A DNA stretch of 64,000 nucleotides from JBOFIQ01 sp051654905 (GCA_051654905.1 JBOFYY010000156.1:186001-250000); one strand, 5' to 3'; counted from the stretch's first letter, positions 18,573 to 27,183 are shown. The notes: a model not told the origin generated them from the sequence alone. Numbers and translations: made by a program.

Positions 18573-18612
18573 TGGTGGGGTCTCAGTAATTTTCCTTACC
18601 AAGACCCCACCA
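18573..18612. terminator. Convergent terminator between sbcC and clpX
   Basis: An 11-base perfect inverted repeat (18573-18583 with 18602-18612) with an inner GTAA/TTAC stem lies in the 72 bases between the two convergent stop codons. T runs are weak on both sides, so termination strength is uncertain. Confidence 0.6.
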
Positions 18613-18632
18613 GAAATAATATTTATAGATAT

Positions 18633-19937
18633 TTATGCAGATTTCTCGCCACGTTTATCTAATCGACTTTTAGGAGCTAAAGCTGCCCGAGGCAGCAATT
18701 TCGGCTCAGCTTCTTTACGAATCGCAGCATCATCGACGATAACGTGAGCAATATCTTCCTTGCTAGGAACATCAAACATAGTTTCCATCAAGGCTTCTTC
18801 TACAATTGCCCGCAAACCACGCGCACCAGTGCCCCGTTCTAAAGCAAGATCAGCAATAGCTTCAATAGCTTCCGGAGTGAAATCTAAGCCGACTCCATCT
18901 AGCTCAAAAAGCTTGCAGAACTGTTTAGTTAACGCGTTGCGAGGCTCAGTCAAGATCCTAACTAGCGCCTCCCTATCGAGGGGCTCCACAGTAGAAATCA
19001 TTGGCAATCGACCGATAAACTCCGGTATTAAACCGAACTTATGCAGATCTTCTGGAGTTACCGCTGCAAATGGGTCCTTTTTCTTTTCTTTACGGGCAAC
19101 CTCATCATTATTAAAACCTAGTGGGCGCTTACCCACACGCTGATCAATAATGTGCTCTAACCCAGCAAAAGCTCCACCTACGATAAACAAGATATTCGTA
19201 GTATCGATCTGGAGGAAATCTTGATGAGGATGTTTACGCCCGCCTTGCGGCGGTACCGCTGCCTGAGTTCCTTCTAGGATCTTCAACAGCGCCTGCTGGA
19301 CTCCTTCACCAGAAACATCGCGGGTAATCGACGGGTTTTCACTCTTGCGAGCAACCTTGTCGATCTCGTCAATATAGATGATGCCCGTCTCAGCCCGCTT
19401 GATATCAAAATCAGCAGCTTGGATTAGCTTCAATAAGATATTTTCAACATCTTCACCAACGTAACCAGCTTCAGTCAAAGCCGTCGCATCAGCCATAGCA
19501 AACGGAACATTCAGCATTTTAGCTAAAGTTTGCGCTAAATATGTTTTCCCACAACCGGTAGGACCTATGAGGAGAATGTTAGATTTCCCTAACTCCACAT
19601 TCTCCTCATCAGCAGCCCTACGAGGTGGATCAACAGACTGCGATTGCAAACGCTTGTAGTGGTTATACACAGCAACCGCTAATGTCTTCTTTGCAGTTGT
19701 CTGACCAATCACATATTCGTCAAGAAAAGCACAGATTTCTCGTGGCTTAGGAAGCTCTTCTAGTAAGGCGCTATCAATACCTTCAGAAAATTCTTCTTCG
19801 ATGATTTCGTTACATAAATCTATGCACTCGTCACAAATGTAGACACCTGGACCAGCGATCAACTTTTTGACCTGTTTCTGTGATTTTCCACAGAAAGAGC
19901 ACTTCAACAAGTCACCGCTTTCACCGATTCTAGCCAC
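18633..19937 (-). CDS. clpX: ATP-dependent Clp protease ATP-binding subunit ClpX
   Basis: 434 residues from a GTG start preceded by AGAGGAG. The N-terminal zinc domain has CSFCGKSQ and CDECIDLC. AAA+ motifs are GPTGCGKTYLAQ (Walker A) and IIYIDEIDKVARK (Walker B), with the pore loop GYVGEDVE and the Arg-finger region following. ClpX unfolds tagged substrates, including ssrA-tagged proteins, and feeds them to ClpP. The ClpP-binding IGF-like loop is LGF in KRPLGFNND or a nearby loop; I cannot assign it firmly. It lies downstream of clpP2 in a tig-clpP1-clpP2-clpX order. Confidence 0.97.
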   Translation of the reverse strand: MARIGESGDLLKCSFCGKSQKQVKKLIAGPGVYICDECIDLCNEIIEEEFSEGIDSALLEELPKPREICAFLDEYVIGQTTAKKTLAVAVYNHYKRLQSQSVDPPRRAADEENVELGKSNILLIGPTGCGKTYLAQTLAKMLNVPFAMADATALTEAGYVGEDVENILLKLIQAADFDIKRAETGIIYIDEIDKVARKSENPSITRDVSGEGVQQALLKILEGTQAAVPPQGGRKHPHQDFLQIDTTNILFIVGGAFAGLEHIIDQRVGKRPLGFNNDEVARKEKKKDPFAAVTPEDLHKFGLIPEFIGRLPMISTVEPLDREALVRILTEPRNALTKQFCKLFELDGVGLDFTPEAIEAIADLALERGTGARGLRAIVEEALMETMFDVPSKEDIAHVIVDDAAIRKEAEPKLLPRAALAPKSRLDKRGEKSA

Positions 19938-19982
19938 GTCATTCTCCTCTAGCTATCTGGCTTAACTTCTCCGAAGCCCGGA

Positions 19983-20660
19983 TCAGCCAAGATCCTTGAG
20001 GCTGGTCAAAATATCGTCAATAATGCCGTATTCCTTAGCTTGCGCAGCCGTAAGATACTTATCGCGCTCAACATCGCGACTAATTTTCTCCTGCGACTGA
20101 CCTGTAGCATCAGCAATCATTTCTTCCATCAAAGACCGAATACGCAAAATCTCCTGCGCCTGAATCTCAATATCAGAACTCTGTCCGAAAGAAGACTGTC
20201 CCATCGAAGGCTGATGAATTAGCACCGTCGAATTAGGTAATGCCATTCGCTTACCCTTCGTACCAGCAGCAAGCAATACTGCAGCCGCCGAAGCAGCCAT
20301 ACCCAAACAAACTGTCTGAATATCTGGCTTGATGTAGCGCATCGTGTCATAAATAGCACTCATGGCAGTAAAAGAACCACCAGGAGAGTTGATGTACATC
20401 GAAATAGGACGTTCAGGATCCATAGACTGCAAGCAAAGTAACTGCGCCATCACTGCATTGGCAATATCGTCAGTAACCGGAGTACCCAAGAAAATAATAC
20501 GATCTTCGAAAAGCTTGGTATAAGGGTCTACACGACGAACGCCATAAGACGTACGCTCTTCCCACTGCGGAATGTAATAGTCCATAGATGCCCCTGCTGG
20601 CGCAGTTGACTCGGGGAACAACGGAACACGGGGATTAGTGTTGATCACAGGATGCCTCAC
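19983..20660 (-). CDS. clpP2: ATP-dependent Clp protease proteolytic subunit 2
   Basis: 225 residues. Active-site residues are S124 in GMAASAAAVL and H149 in LIHQPS, with the Asp in DVERDKYLT completing the triad. The N-terminus is about 25 residues longer than typical; a later Met at 26 could be the start, but the ATG at 20660 overlaps the clpP1 stop by four bases and is likely used. Actinobacteria carry two ClpP proteins that join as a mixed tetradecamer. GMAASAAA with a non-Met residue after Ser separates it from ClpP1. Confidence 0.95.
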   Translation of the reverse strand: MRHPVINTNPRVPLFPESTAPAGASMDYYIPQWEERTSYGVRRVDPYTKLFEDRIIFLGTPVTDDIANAVMAQLLCLQSMDPERPISMYINSPGGSFTAMSAIYDTMRYIKPDIQTVCLGMAASAAAVLLAAGTKGKRMALPNSTVLIHQPSMGQSSFGQSSDIEIQAQEILRIRSLMEEMIADATGQSQEKISRDVERDKYLTAAQAKEYGIIDDILTSLKDLG

Positions 20661-21268
20661 TGATTCGGGGAGTCGTGCTTGATCATGTCAGCGCGCTCGT
20701 AAACATGGTCAATAAATCCATATTCGAGTGCCTGATGGGCGGTGAACCAGCGATCACGATCAGCATCAGCAATAATCTGCTCCACAGATTTACCGGTGTG
20801 CTGAGCAATAAGTTCACTCATTTCACGCTTAGTAGCCAGAAGCTGTTCTGCAAGGATTTTAATATCGCTAGCAGTGCCACCAATGCCGCCTGACGGTTGG
20901 TGCATCATGATTCGCGCATGTGGCAGCGCATAACGCTTCCCCGGCGTACCAGCTGACAGTAGGAACTGCCCCATAGAGGCGGCTAGCCCCATAGCCACAG
21001 TGGCTACGTCATTAGAAATCCACTGCATCGTGTCAAAAATTGCCATACCGGCAGTCACAGAACCGCCCGGCGAGTTGATGTAGAGGTAAATATCCTTGTG
21101 TGGATCTTCAGCATTGAGAAGTAACAGCTGCGCGCAGATAGCATTGGCGTTCTGGTCACGCACCTCGTCACCAAGGAAAATAATGCGGTTAGCCAACAGG
21201 GCCTGATAGACGTTATCGGTCATGCCGGCCGCATTAGCCCCGGCAAGCGCCATTGGATTCATATTCAC
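20657..21268 (-). CDS. clpP1: ATP-dependent Clp protease proteolytic subunit 1
   Basis: 203 residues from a GTG at 21268, with an ATG two codons further also possible. Catalytic S98 (GLAASMGQFLL) and H123 (MMHQPSGG) are visible, and the Asp in DADRDRWFT. A TAAGTT box (21276-21281 on the minus strand) ends seven bases before the GTG, consistent with a leaderless message starting here. The gene leads a clpP1-clpP2-clpX run. It forms the heteromeric ClpP1P2 core with the next gene. Confidence 0.95.
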   Translation of the reverse strand: MNMNPMALAGANAAGMTDNVYQALLANRIIFLGDEVRDQNANAICAQLLLLNAEDPHKDIYLYINSPGGSVTAGMAIFDTMQWISNDVATVAMGLAASMGQFLLSAGTPGKRYALPHARIMMHQPSGGIGGTASDIKILAEQLLATKREMSELIAQHTGKSVEQIIADADRDRWFTAHQALEYGFIDHVYERADMIKHDSPNQ

Positions 21269-21348
21269 ATAATTGAACTTACCCGCTACCCCCGACAGTT
21301 TTCACGTACAACCGACCTATGTTCGCTGATGGCGGAGCAAGGAAATAA

Positions 21349-21386
21349 TGGTGGCGGCTATTCCAATTAAGAAATAGCCGCCACCA
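21349..21386 (-). terminator. tig terminator
   Basis: A 14-base perfect inverted repeat (21349-21362 with 21373-21386) with a 10-base loop lies 17 bases after the tig stop codon. On the minus strand it is followed by TTATTTCC. Confidence 0.75.
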
Positions 21387-21402
21387 CTAGGAATAATTCA
21401 GA

Positions 21403-22773
21403 TTACTTCTCTTCAGTAGCAGCCTCGTCAGCGTCAGCTTCCTCAGCCTTCTTAGGAGCTAGGATCGACAGATCGACAGCCTTGCCATCGGTATCGACAA
21501 CCTTTGCCAGACCAACAATCTCGTTTAGAGCCTTGTTACGACGGATCTCACCCATCCACTCTTGCATGTGGTTGTGCTCCATCATGTGCTGGATCTCCTG
21601 CTCAGGAGAAGAACCATTCTGCTGTGCACGGCGCATGAGATACTCCGTCAGATCAGTCTGCTCGAGACCGATCTCCTTCTCCTCTGCCCACTTATCAAGA
21701 ATGAGCTGAGCCTTCAGCGCAGTAACGGTACGCTCTTCAACCTCAACCCAGAACTCATCAGCAGGGCGACCCTCTTCAACCTCATCGAGGTATTCCTGCA
21801 TCGTCATACCAGCTTGAGCCAGCTGCTGCTCAATCGAAGCCTTACGATTAGCAGTTTCAGCCTCAACTAAACGCTCTGGCAGATCAAGATCGGTAGCAGC
21901 GACAAGCTCTTCAAGAACCTTGTCGCGCGCGTCGGAAGCCTGCTCGTAAACAGCCATCTGCGCAACAGCCTTAGTCAGATCCTCACGCATTTCTTCGACC
22001 GTATCAAACTCAGAAACTAGCTGAGCAAAATCATCATCTAGTTCTGGAAGCTTCTGCTCGGTAATCTTCTGAACAGTCACCTTGATATCGGCTTCCTGAC
22101 CCTTGAGCGGACCACCGATGAGGGTGGAAGTGAAGTCAGCAGACTCCCCAACCTTCAAACCAGCAACAGCCTCATCGAGACCTTCAAGCATCGCCTTATT
22201 ACCGACCTTGAACTGGACTCCTTCAGCAGTGGCTTCTTCCAGAGCTTCTCCGTCGCGCGATCCAGCAAGATCAACCGTAACAACGTCGCCCTCGGCAACC
22301 TTACGATCAACCTCGGTGTAGGTAGCAAAACGCTGACGAAGCGTATCGATACGTTCGTTAACATCTTCATCGGTGGACTTAGCAGGATCAACTGTGACCT
22401 CAACCTTCGCCGGATCACCAATGGTGAACTCTGGACGACGGTCAATCTCAGCAGTGAACTCTACGTTTTTTCCATCTTCGAGAGTGGTGATTTCGACTTC
22501 TGGTTCACCGAGAGGAACAATCTTGTGCTCCTCAATAGCTTTACCTAAAGCCTGTGGCAACATTTCGTTGATTGCCTCTTGAAGGACCATGCCACGACCG
22601 AACCGCTGGTCGATAACGGCCGCCGGAACCTTACCCTTACGGAAGCCGGGGATATTGACCTGCTGGGCGATCTGACGGTACGCCTTATCCAAAGAGGGCT
22701 TGAGATCAGCAAAAGGAATCTCAATAGTGAGCTTGACCCGGGTATTCGTCAGCTCTTCGACGGTGCTCGACAC
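21403..22773 (-). CDS. tig: Trigger factor
   Basis: 456 residues from a GTG start with AGGAGA six bases upstream. The N-terminal ribosome-binding domain has the signature GFRKGKVP near residue 44. The FKBP-type prolyl isomerase domain covers about 150-240 (VTVDLAGSRDGE and VGESADFT), followed by the long helical C-terminal chaperone domain. The acidic Glu/Ala-rich tail is common in actinobacteria. It binds nascent chains at the ribosome exit tunnel. It has its own terminator, so it is transcribed apart from clpP1. Confidence 0.96.
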   Translation of the reverse strand: MSSTVEELTNTRVKLTIEIPFADLKPSLDKAYRQIAQQVNIPGFRKGKVPAAVIDQRFGRGMVLQEAINEMLPQALGKAIEEHKIVPLGEPEVEITTLEDGKNVEFTAEIDRRPEFTIGDPAKVEVTVDPAKSTDEDVNERIDTLRQRFATYTEVDRKVAEGDVVTVDLAGSRDGEALEEATAEGVQFKVGNKAMLEGLDEAVAGLKVGESADFTSTLIGGPLKGQEADIKVTVQKITEQKLPELDDDFAQLVSEFDTVEEMREDLTKAVAQMAVYEQASDARDKVLEELVAATDLDLPERLVEAETANRKASIEQQLAQAGMTMQEYLDEVEEGRPADEFWVEVEERTVTALKAQLILDKWAEEKEIGLEQTDLTEYLMRRAQQNGSSPEQEIQHMMEHNHMQEWMGEIRRNKALNEIVGLAKVVDTDGKAVDLSILAPKKAEEADADEAATEEK

Positions 22774-22932
22774 GGATGTCTCCTAGCGATGGTGGGGCAT
22801 GGCAATGTTTAAACACATTGCACACGACATTTGCTTAGCAATCCTATCGGAATGACTCGGTGGCGACGAATCCCCCTCAACCGTGTATAGTTATCTCCCG
22901 TGCCACACTTGATGTAGAGTGTGTAACACAAC

Positions 22933-23008
22933 CGGGGCGTAGCGTAGTGGCTAGCGCGCCTGCTTTGGGAGCAGGAGACCGCAGGTTCGAGTCCTGTCGC
23001 CCCGACCA
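22933..23008 (+). tRNA. tRNA-Pro (TGG), CCA encoded
   Basis: Acceptor arms CGGGGCG (22933-22939) and CGCCCCG (22998-23004) pair perfectly, discriminator A at 23005, CCA at 23006-23008. The anticodon stem CCTGC/GCAGG holds the loop TTTGGGA, giving anticodon TGG. The T arm has GGTTCGAGTCC. Confidence 0.97.
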
Positions 23009-23040
23009 AATCCCCTTCAGATTTTTCTGGAGGGGATTTT
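23008..23040 (+). terminator. tRNA-Pro terminator
   Basis: AAATCCCCT (23008-23016) pairs with AGGGGATTT (23031-23039), with an inner TCAG/CTGG stem and T loop, followed by TTTATTTAGATTTTTT. It starts at the final A of the CCA end. Confidence 0.8.
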
Positions 23041-23045
23041 ATTTA

Positions 23046-23133
23046 GATTTTTTCTGCCTCAGATTGCCAAGGATCAGAAAAAACGCAATTTTTCGAGTCT
23101 TTGAGCCATCCTTGGCAATCTGAAGTAAAAATC
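23046..23133. repeat. Palindromic repeat element, copy 1
   Basis: About 88 bases bounded by GATTTTT and AAAAATC. The arms 23059-23074 and 23108-23123 are a perfect 16-base inverted repeat, and the middle contains GAAAAA/TTTTTC. The first 78 bases closely match copy 2 at 23836-23913, differing at only a few positions. T runs lie before rather than after the hairpin, so it is not a standard terminator. It may be a MITE-like or REP-like element. Confidence 0.75.
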
Positions 23134-23143
23134 CAGGAGTCCA

Positions 23144-23773
23144 TTAGCTATTTTGATCTAACCTCACTCGCTCCAGAAACCAAGAAGCAATAGAAGCAGT
23201 CACTGTACCTACCACTCCAATACCCACAACCATCAGCACAAAAGCGACAATTCTTCCTTCTAGCGTCACTGGAAAACGATCACCATATCCGACAGTAGTT
23301 ACCGTGGTAGCTGCCCACCAAAGAGCATCACCAAAACTTGTAATATTTGCTCCGGGCGCATTTCTTTCAGCATCAAGAACCGCTAAAGCTCCAAGTCCCA
23401 TAGCTGCACTCGCCGCCCCTACAACATAAACAGTCATTTTCCCAGCAAGCGAAGTGGAAACTGATCTGTCTAGGATTCTCACAAGTGTCAATAACCGCAA
23501 GAGTCGCAATGAGCGAAGCATTGGCAATATGACAAGTGCAAAATCATACCAATGCTTTACTACGTAAGTAATACGATCCTGAGAAAGACAAACCCTTATA
23601 AAGAGATCGACAACAAATGCTGCCCAAATTGCCCACGAGACAATATCTAATCTCTGCATAGTGCGAGCATCTAAGTCTGTAGTCACAATCGGCCAGGCGT
23701 AAGCGCAAAGAAACGCCAGAGCAAGGAGCATGAGTGGAATATCTGTCCGCTTCTCCCACTGTTCAACATTCAT
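23144..23773 (-). CDS. Voltage-gated-type potassium channel
   Basis: 209 residues with six likely membrane helices: S1 (14-31), S2 (45-63), S3 (75-86), Arg-rich S4 (87-103, RSLRLLRLLTLVRILDR), S5 (112-134) and S6 (174-199). The selectivity filter TTVGYGD lies at 159-165 between S5 and S6. This is the plan of KvAP-like bacterial K+ channels. There is no cytoplasmic RCK domain or cyclic-nucleotide domain. It probably shapes K+ flux and membrane potential. The gene stands alone between two copies of a palindromic repeat, with no strong ribosome binding site visible. Confidence 0.9.
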   Translation of the reverse strand: MNVEQWEKRTDIPLMLLALAFLCAYAWPIVTTDLDARTMQRLDIVSWAIWAAFVVDLFIRVCLSQDRITYVVKHWYDFALVILPMLRSLRLLRLLTLVRILDRSVSTSLAGKMTVYVVGAASAAMGLGALAVLDAERNAPGANITSFGDALWWAATTVTTVGYGDRFPVTLEGRIVAFVLMVVGIGVVGTVTASIASWFLERVRLDQNS

Positions 23774-23835
23774 GTTTACATCATCTCAGTGCAAGGATAA
23801 CGACATTCTGCCGCCTGCTCATCACAGAGTATCTT

Positions 23836-23919
23836 GATTTTTTCTGCCTCAGATTGCCAAGGATCAAGAAAAACGTAATTTTTCGGCGCTTTGAGCCCAT
23901 CCTTGGCAATCTGAGGCAG
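23836..23919. repeat. Palindromic repeat element, copy 2
   Basis: A perfect 21-base inverted repeat (23844-23864 with 23899-23919) encloses a GAAAA/TTTTC inner stem, preceded by GATTTTTT. It matches copy 1 over about 78 bases. It lies 11 bases beyond the tenA stop codon on the minus strand, where it could still act as a 3' hairpin although the following bases are A, not T. Confidence 0.8.
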
Positions 23920-23930
23920 ATCTAGTTGCT

Positions 23931-24602
23931 TTACAACCTATGGGACATCTCTTTCTTGTAAGCCATATCCCAAAAAAGATACTCAAACTCAACACTTGAG
24001 ATGAAAGCATCTTCAACTCGTTTTCGCTGGGATTCAGTTTTTGTTTCCACTAATGCGTCTAGAGCGTCATAAAACCATGCGAAAGTTCCTTCAAAATCTG
24101 CATCAGCATAAGTTTCTATCCAAGTACGATAAAAATTATTTTCAAGATTACTTGAGTATTCCTCTTTGAGGCGTTTTGCATAGTCATAGTAAGTCCAAGG
24201 ACAAGGCAGTACTGCTGCAAAAGTTTCTGCTAAGTCCCCAGTTTGTGCAGTAGCAATCATATTTGAGGTGTAGGTACGATTAAAAAGTGATGCCTTAACC
24301 GCAGTCACCTCTTCTGGAGCGATACCAAATCCCGCCATATAGTGCCGATGCACACTGAGTTCGTCAAGCATCCCCTGCTGCATAGCTGTGAGTTGCAGCA
24401 TCGTAGCTTCACCATCAGATCTAGCTACTGCAAGAGCAAAAACTTTCGTGTATTGCAGCAGATATAGATAATCTTGCAAGAGATAAAACTTGAATTTTTC
24501 TTTATCAAGAGTTCCTTGACCTATCTCTTGGACGAAGGGATGCCGATACCCTTCTTCCCAGATAGTTTCTGCCTTACTTTTGAGACTTCGCGCAAAAGAC
24601 AT
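23931..24602 (-). CDS. tenA: TenA family aminopyrimidine aminohydrolase (thiaminase II)
   Basis: 223 residues, all-helical. Family marks are FKFYLLQDYLYLLQY near 37-51 (D44 conserved), the catalytic Cys at 134 in LPCPWTYYDY, and a late Glu in SSVEFEYLFWDMA. TenA cleaves or deaminates thiamine breakdown products to give hydroxymethylpyrimidine for salvage. AAGGAAGA lies seven bases before the start. The leader holds a TPP riboswitch and an intrinsic terminator, so expression should fall when TPP is high. It complements the separate thiM-thiE-thiD operon at 53362-55617. Confidence 0.95.
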   Translation of the reverse strand: MSFARSLKSKAETIWEEGYRHPFVQEIGQGTLDKEKFKFYLLQDYLYLLQYTKVFALAVARSDGEATMLQLTAMQQGMLDELSVHRHYMAGFGIAPEEVTAVKASLFNRTYTSNMIATAQTGDLAETFAAVLPCPWTYYDYAKRLKEEYSSNLENNFYRTWIETYADADFEGTFAWFYDALDALVETKTESQRKRVEDAFISSVEFEYLFWDMAYKKEMSHRL

Positions 24603-24627
24603 TTTGCATTCTTCCTTTCATGCGTAC

Positions 24628-24660
24628 AAAAATGCGCCTTCCACCGTTACTAGAAAGCGC
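24628..24660 (-). terminator. Terminator of the tenA TPP riboswitch
   Basis: On the minus strand GCGCTTTC (24653-24660) pairs with GGAAGGCGC (24634-24642), with one G-T pair and an 11-base gap, then ATTTTT. It lies between the aptamer and the tenA start and is a fitting expression platform. Confidence 0.7.
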
Positions 24661-24718
24661 TAAAGAAAGAATTGATGTCCTCTTTGGAAAGTCTAGATAC
24701 ATAGCTAGACAATACTTT

Positions 24719-24799
24719 TGCTTCCCTACGATGGTCTTAACCAACAGGTTCAAAGGGTCAGGTTTTACCTTCTCAACTCTCAAGGAGTCCCCCCACAAA
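24719..24799 (-). promoter_or_regulatory. TPP riboswitch upstream of tenA
   Basis: The minus strand carries the thi-box landmarks in order: GGGGGGACTCC, TTGAGAAGG (for the usual CTGAGA), GACCCTTTGAACCTG, TTGGTTAAGACCA and CGTAGGGAAGCA. The order and spacing match the TPP aptamer. A further hairpin (24691-24710) and a terminator follow before tenA. Confidence 0.9.
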
Positions 24800-24899
24800 A
24801 CACATATGCAGTTTTTATTATCGCCACAGAAATCAGCTACGACACCTCACACAGTACACAACCGATAACCCCAGAATGTATCCGCCACCGGGCACTGCA

Positions 24900-24911
24900 T
24901 AAAATGACGCC
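24900..24911 (+). promoter_or_regulatory. Predicted leaderless -10 box of the racemase operon
   Basis: TAAAAT at 24900-24905 is followed by six bases and the ATG at 24912. No ribosome binding site precedes this start. Confidence 0.5.
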
Positions 24912-25979
24912 ATGACACTCCCTCACCTTGAGATCTACGGTGCCCGCATTGAAGAAAATGCTCGCGTAATCAATTCCCTTATTGGTAGCCATGGTGGGAC
25001 TTTGGCAGGCGTTGGCAAGGTTCTTTGTGCACATCCAGCTGTTGTGGACGCAATGGTTGCAGGCGGTGCTTCGTTTTACGCTGACTCTCGCATCGACAAT
25101 CTGCATCAGGTTCATGAGCGTAATCTCGACATTGAGTTGTTGCTACTACGACTACCAGAACCATCACGTATTGCAGACACTGTGGCTTATTCCGATCTGG
25201 CGCTTACCAGTGAAATTTCGACGATGCAGCTTCTTGCTGCTGAGGCTCGTCGCCAGAAGAAGGACTACGGCGTTGTTGTCATGGTAGATCTGGGAGATCT
25301 ACGCGAGGGAGTTTGGGATGAGCAACTCATCGATACTGTGGTTGCTGCTTCCAATCTTGAGGGGTTGCAGGTTCGAGGAATCGGCTGCAATCTAGCTTGC
25401 TATGGGGGTGTTATCCCTTCGCCAGAAAATATGGGTCGGCTAGTCAAGTTGCTAGAGCAGGCACGTCAGGCCTCTGGGTTGGATCTTGAGATTGCTTCGG
25501 GCGGAAATTCATCTTCGCTTCCAATGCTTGCCCAAGGCACCATCCCCAGCGCAGTGAATCATTTCCGGATGGGTGAGTCGATTGTTTTAGGGCGTAATGT
25601 TTTCAATCGTGATCCGTGGCCAGGAACTCGTCAAGACGGAGTGCGGCTGGTTGCTGAGGTTATTGAAGTTCAGAGCAAACCGTCAGTTCCGTTAGGTGAT
25701 GCTGGGCAGAATGCTTTTGGAGAGGACGTCACCTACGTAGATCGCGGGATTCGACGTCGCGCGATTGTCGCGTTAGGGCGTCAAGACGTTGTTCCTGACG
25801 GGTTGGAACCAGAAGATCCTGGCATGATCGTATTGGGGGCTTCTTCTGACCATCTCATTATTGATGTTGAGGAAGCAGCTGGCGTAGTTAAACCTGGCGA
25901 TGAAATCTCGTTCTGGCCTGGATATGGCGCTACGCTGGCATTAGCGACAAGCCCCTACGTACAGAAAGTGGCAATGTAG
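24912..25979 (+). CDS. Alanine/ornithine racemase family PLP enzyme
   Basis: 355 residues. It follows the alanine-racemase fold but belongs to the ornithine racemase-like (Orr/YhfX) branch: the PLP Lys is K36 in GVGKVLCAHPAVV rather than in KANAYG, and the protein has YADSRIDN, GIGCNLACYG and ASGGNSSSLPML. The C-terminal beta domain ends with WPGYGATLALATSPY. It likely interconverts L- and D-forms of an amino acid such as ornithine or lysine; substrate is inferred from branch only. It is followed after two bases by a canonical alr, with which it must be cotranscribed. Confidence 0.8.
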   Translation: MTLPHLEIYGARIEENARVINSLIGSHGGTLAGVGKVLCAHPAVVDAMVAGGASFYADSRIDNLHQVHERNLDIELLLLRLPEPSRIADTVAYSDLALTSEISTMQLLAAEARRQKKDYGVVVMVDLGDLREGVWDEQLIDTVVAASNLEGLQVRGIGCNLACYGGVIPSPENMGRLVKLLEQARQASGLDLEIASGGNSSSLPMLAQGTIPSAVNHFRMGESIVLGRNVFNRDPWPGTRQDGVRLVAEVIEVQSKPSVPLGDAGQNAFGEDVTYVDRGIRRRAIVALGRQDVVPDGLEPEDPGMIVLGASSDHLIIDVEEAAGVVKPGDEISFWPGYGATLALATSPYVQKVAM

Positions 25980-25981
25980 CG

Positions 25982-27136
25982 ATGTTGTATGCAACTCATG
26001 CCGTGGTTCGACTGGATAACATCAAACAGAATCTTGACAATATTCGCGCCCATATCGGAGCTGATCGCAAAATTCTTATTGCGGTAAAAGCTAATGCTTA
26101 TGGTCATGGCGCAGTAGCGGTTTCTCGTATGGTTGAGCGCACTAAGTCTGCTGATTGGCTAGGGGTAGCGACTGTCCCCGAAGGTATTGAGTTACGTGAT
26201 GCTGGCATTAAATTACCGATTCTTAAATTGAGTCATTGCATCGCTTTCGACGAAGTAACTGCAGCAATACGTGCTGATATGGCGTTGACAGTCGTATCGC
26301 TAGAGAGCGCCAAATTAGTGCAGCAAGCATGCGAACAGCTGAAAATTTCAGCATGTGTTCATATGAAACTTGATACGGGAATGCGCCGAATCGGGGCAGC
26401 ACCGGAGGAAGTTGTTGCATTGGCTCGTTTTATTGAGGATTCATCTTTCCTCACATTAGGTGGAGCTTTCACTCATCTTCCGGTTTCGGACGCCCCAGCA
26501 CATGATGATTTCACCACAGTCCAGTTGCAGCGTTTTATTGTTGAAGTCTCCGCTATCGAAACTGAGATTGGACGTCAGTTAGAACTTGTTCACTGCGCTA
26601 ATTCTGGCGGCGTCTTAGGACAGCCTGCTGCGCTGTTAACTACGCGACAGGAATCTTCAGTTATGGTTCGTCCAGGCATCATGATTTATGGTTATTATCC
26701 TGATGCAACGACTCCTCATAGCATCGATCTTCATCCGGGTATTGAACTTAAAACAGCTGTCACTTTCGTAAAACCAATAAAAGCTGGGGAGACCGTAGGT
26801 TACGGGCGAACGTGGGAAGCTCCGTGCGATACTTTCATCGCTACTATTCCTGCCGGTTATGCAGATGGGTTTTCTCGCCTTAATTCCAATTGTGGACGGG
26901 TCCTCATCAACGGAAAGTCATATCCCATAGTTGGGCGAGTTTGTATGGATCAATCAATGGTTGATCTTGGGGCTGATTCTGAGGTTAAAGTCGGCGACGC
27001 TGTCACTCTAATCGGTTCTGATGGTGCAGCAGAAATTACTTGTGATGAGTTAGCAGAACGTATGGGAACTATCACCTACGAGGTGACTTGCTTGCTCACC
27101 CCTCGCGTCGCTCGACACTACGTCGATCCGATTTAG
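25982..27136 (+). CDS. alr: Alanine racemase
   Basis: 384 residues. The PLP Lys is K36 in VKANAYGHG, and the second catalytic base is the Tyr in ETVGYGRTWEA. GRVCMDQSMVDLG and the C-terminal TYEVTCLLTPRV are typical. The enzyme makes D-Ala for peptidoglycan. Only two bases separate it from the preceding racemase-like gene, so the pair is an operon read from the leaderless promoter at 24900. No second alr is seen in the window. Confidence 0.96.
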   Translation: MLYATHAVVRLDNIKQNLDNIRAHIGADRKILIAVKANAYGHGAVAVSRMVERTKSADWLGVATVPEGIELRDAGIKLPILKLSHCIAFDEVTAAIRADMALTVVSLESAKLVQQACEQLKISACVHMKLDTGMRRIGAAPEEVVALARFIEDSSFLTLGGAFTHLPVSDAPAHDDFTTVQLQRFIVEVSAIETEIGRQLELVHCANSGGVLGQPAALLTTRQESSVMVRPGIMIYGYYPDATTPHSIDLHPGIELKTAVTFVKPIKAGETVGYGRTWEAPCDTFIATIPAGYADGFSRLNSNCGRVLINGKSYPIVGRVCMDQSMVDLGADSEVKVGDAVTLIGSDGAAEITCDELAERMGTITYEVTCLLTPRVARHYVDPI

Positions 27137-27183
27137 TGCCCTCGAGGAGACAAGCGGACTCATTACCGCTATAGTATTACCTG

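Noticed and set aside
23046..23133. Simple bidirectional terminator for tRNA-Pro and the channel gene
   Set aside because: tRNA-Pro already has a terminator at 23008-23040, and the T runs lie before, not after, the repeat hairpin on each strand.
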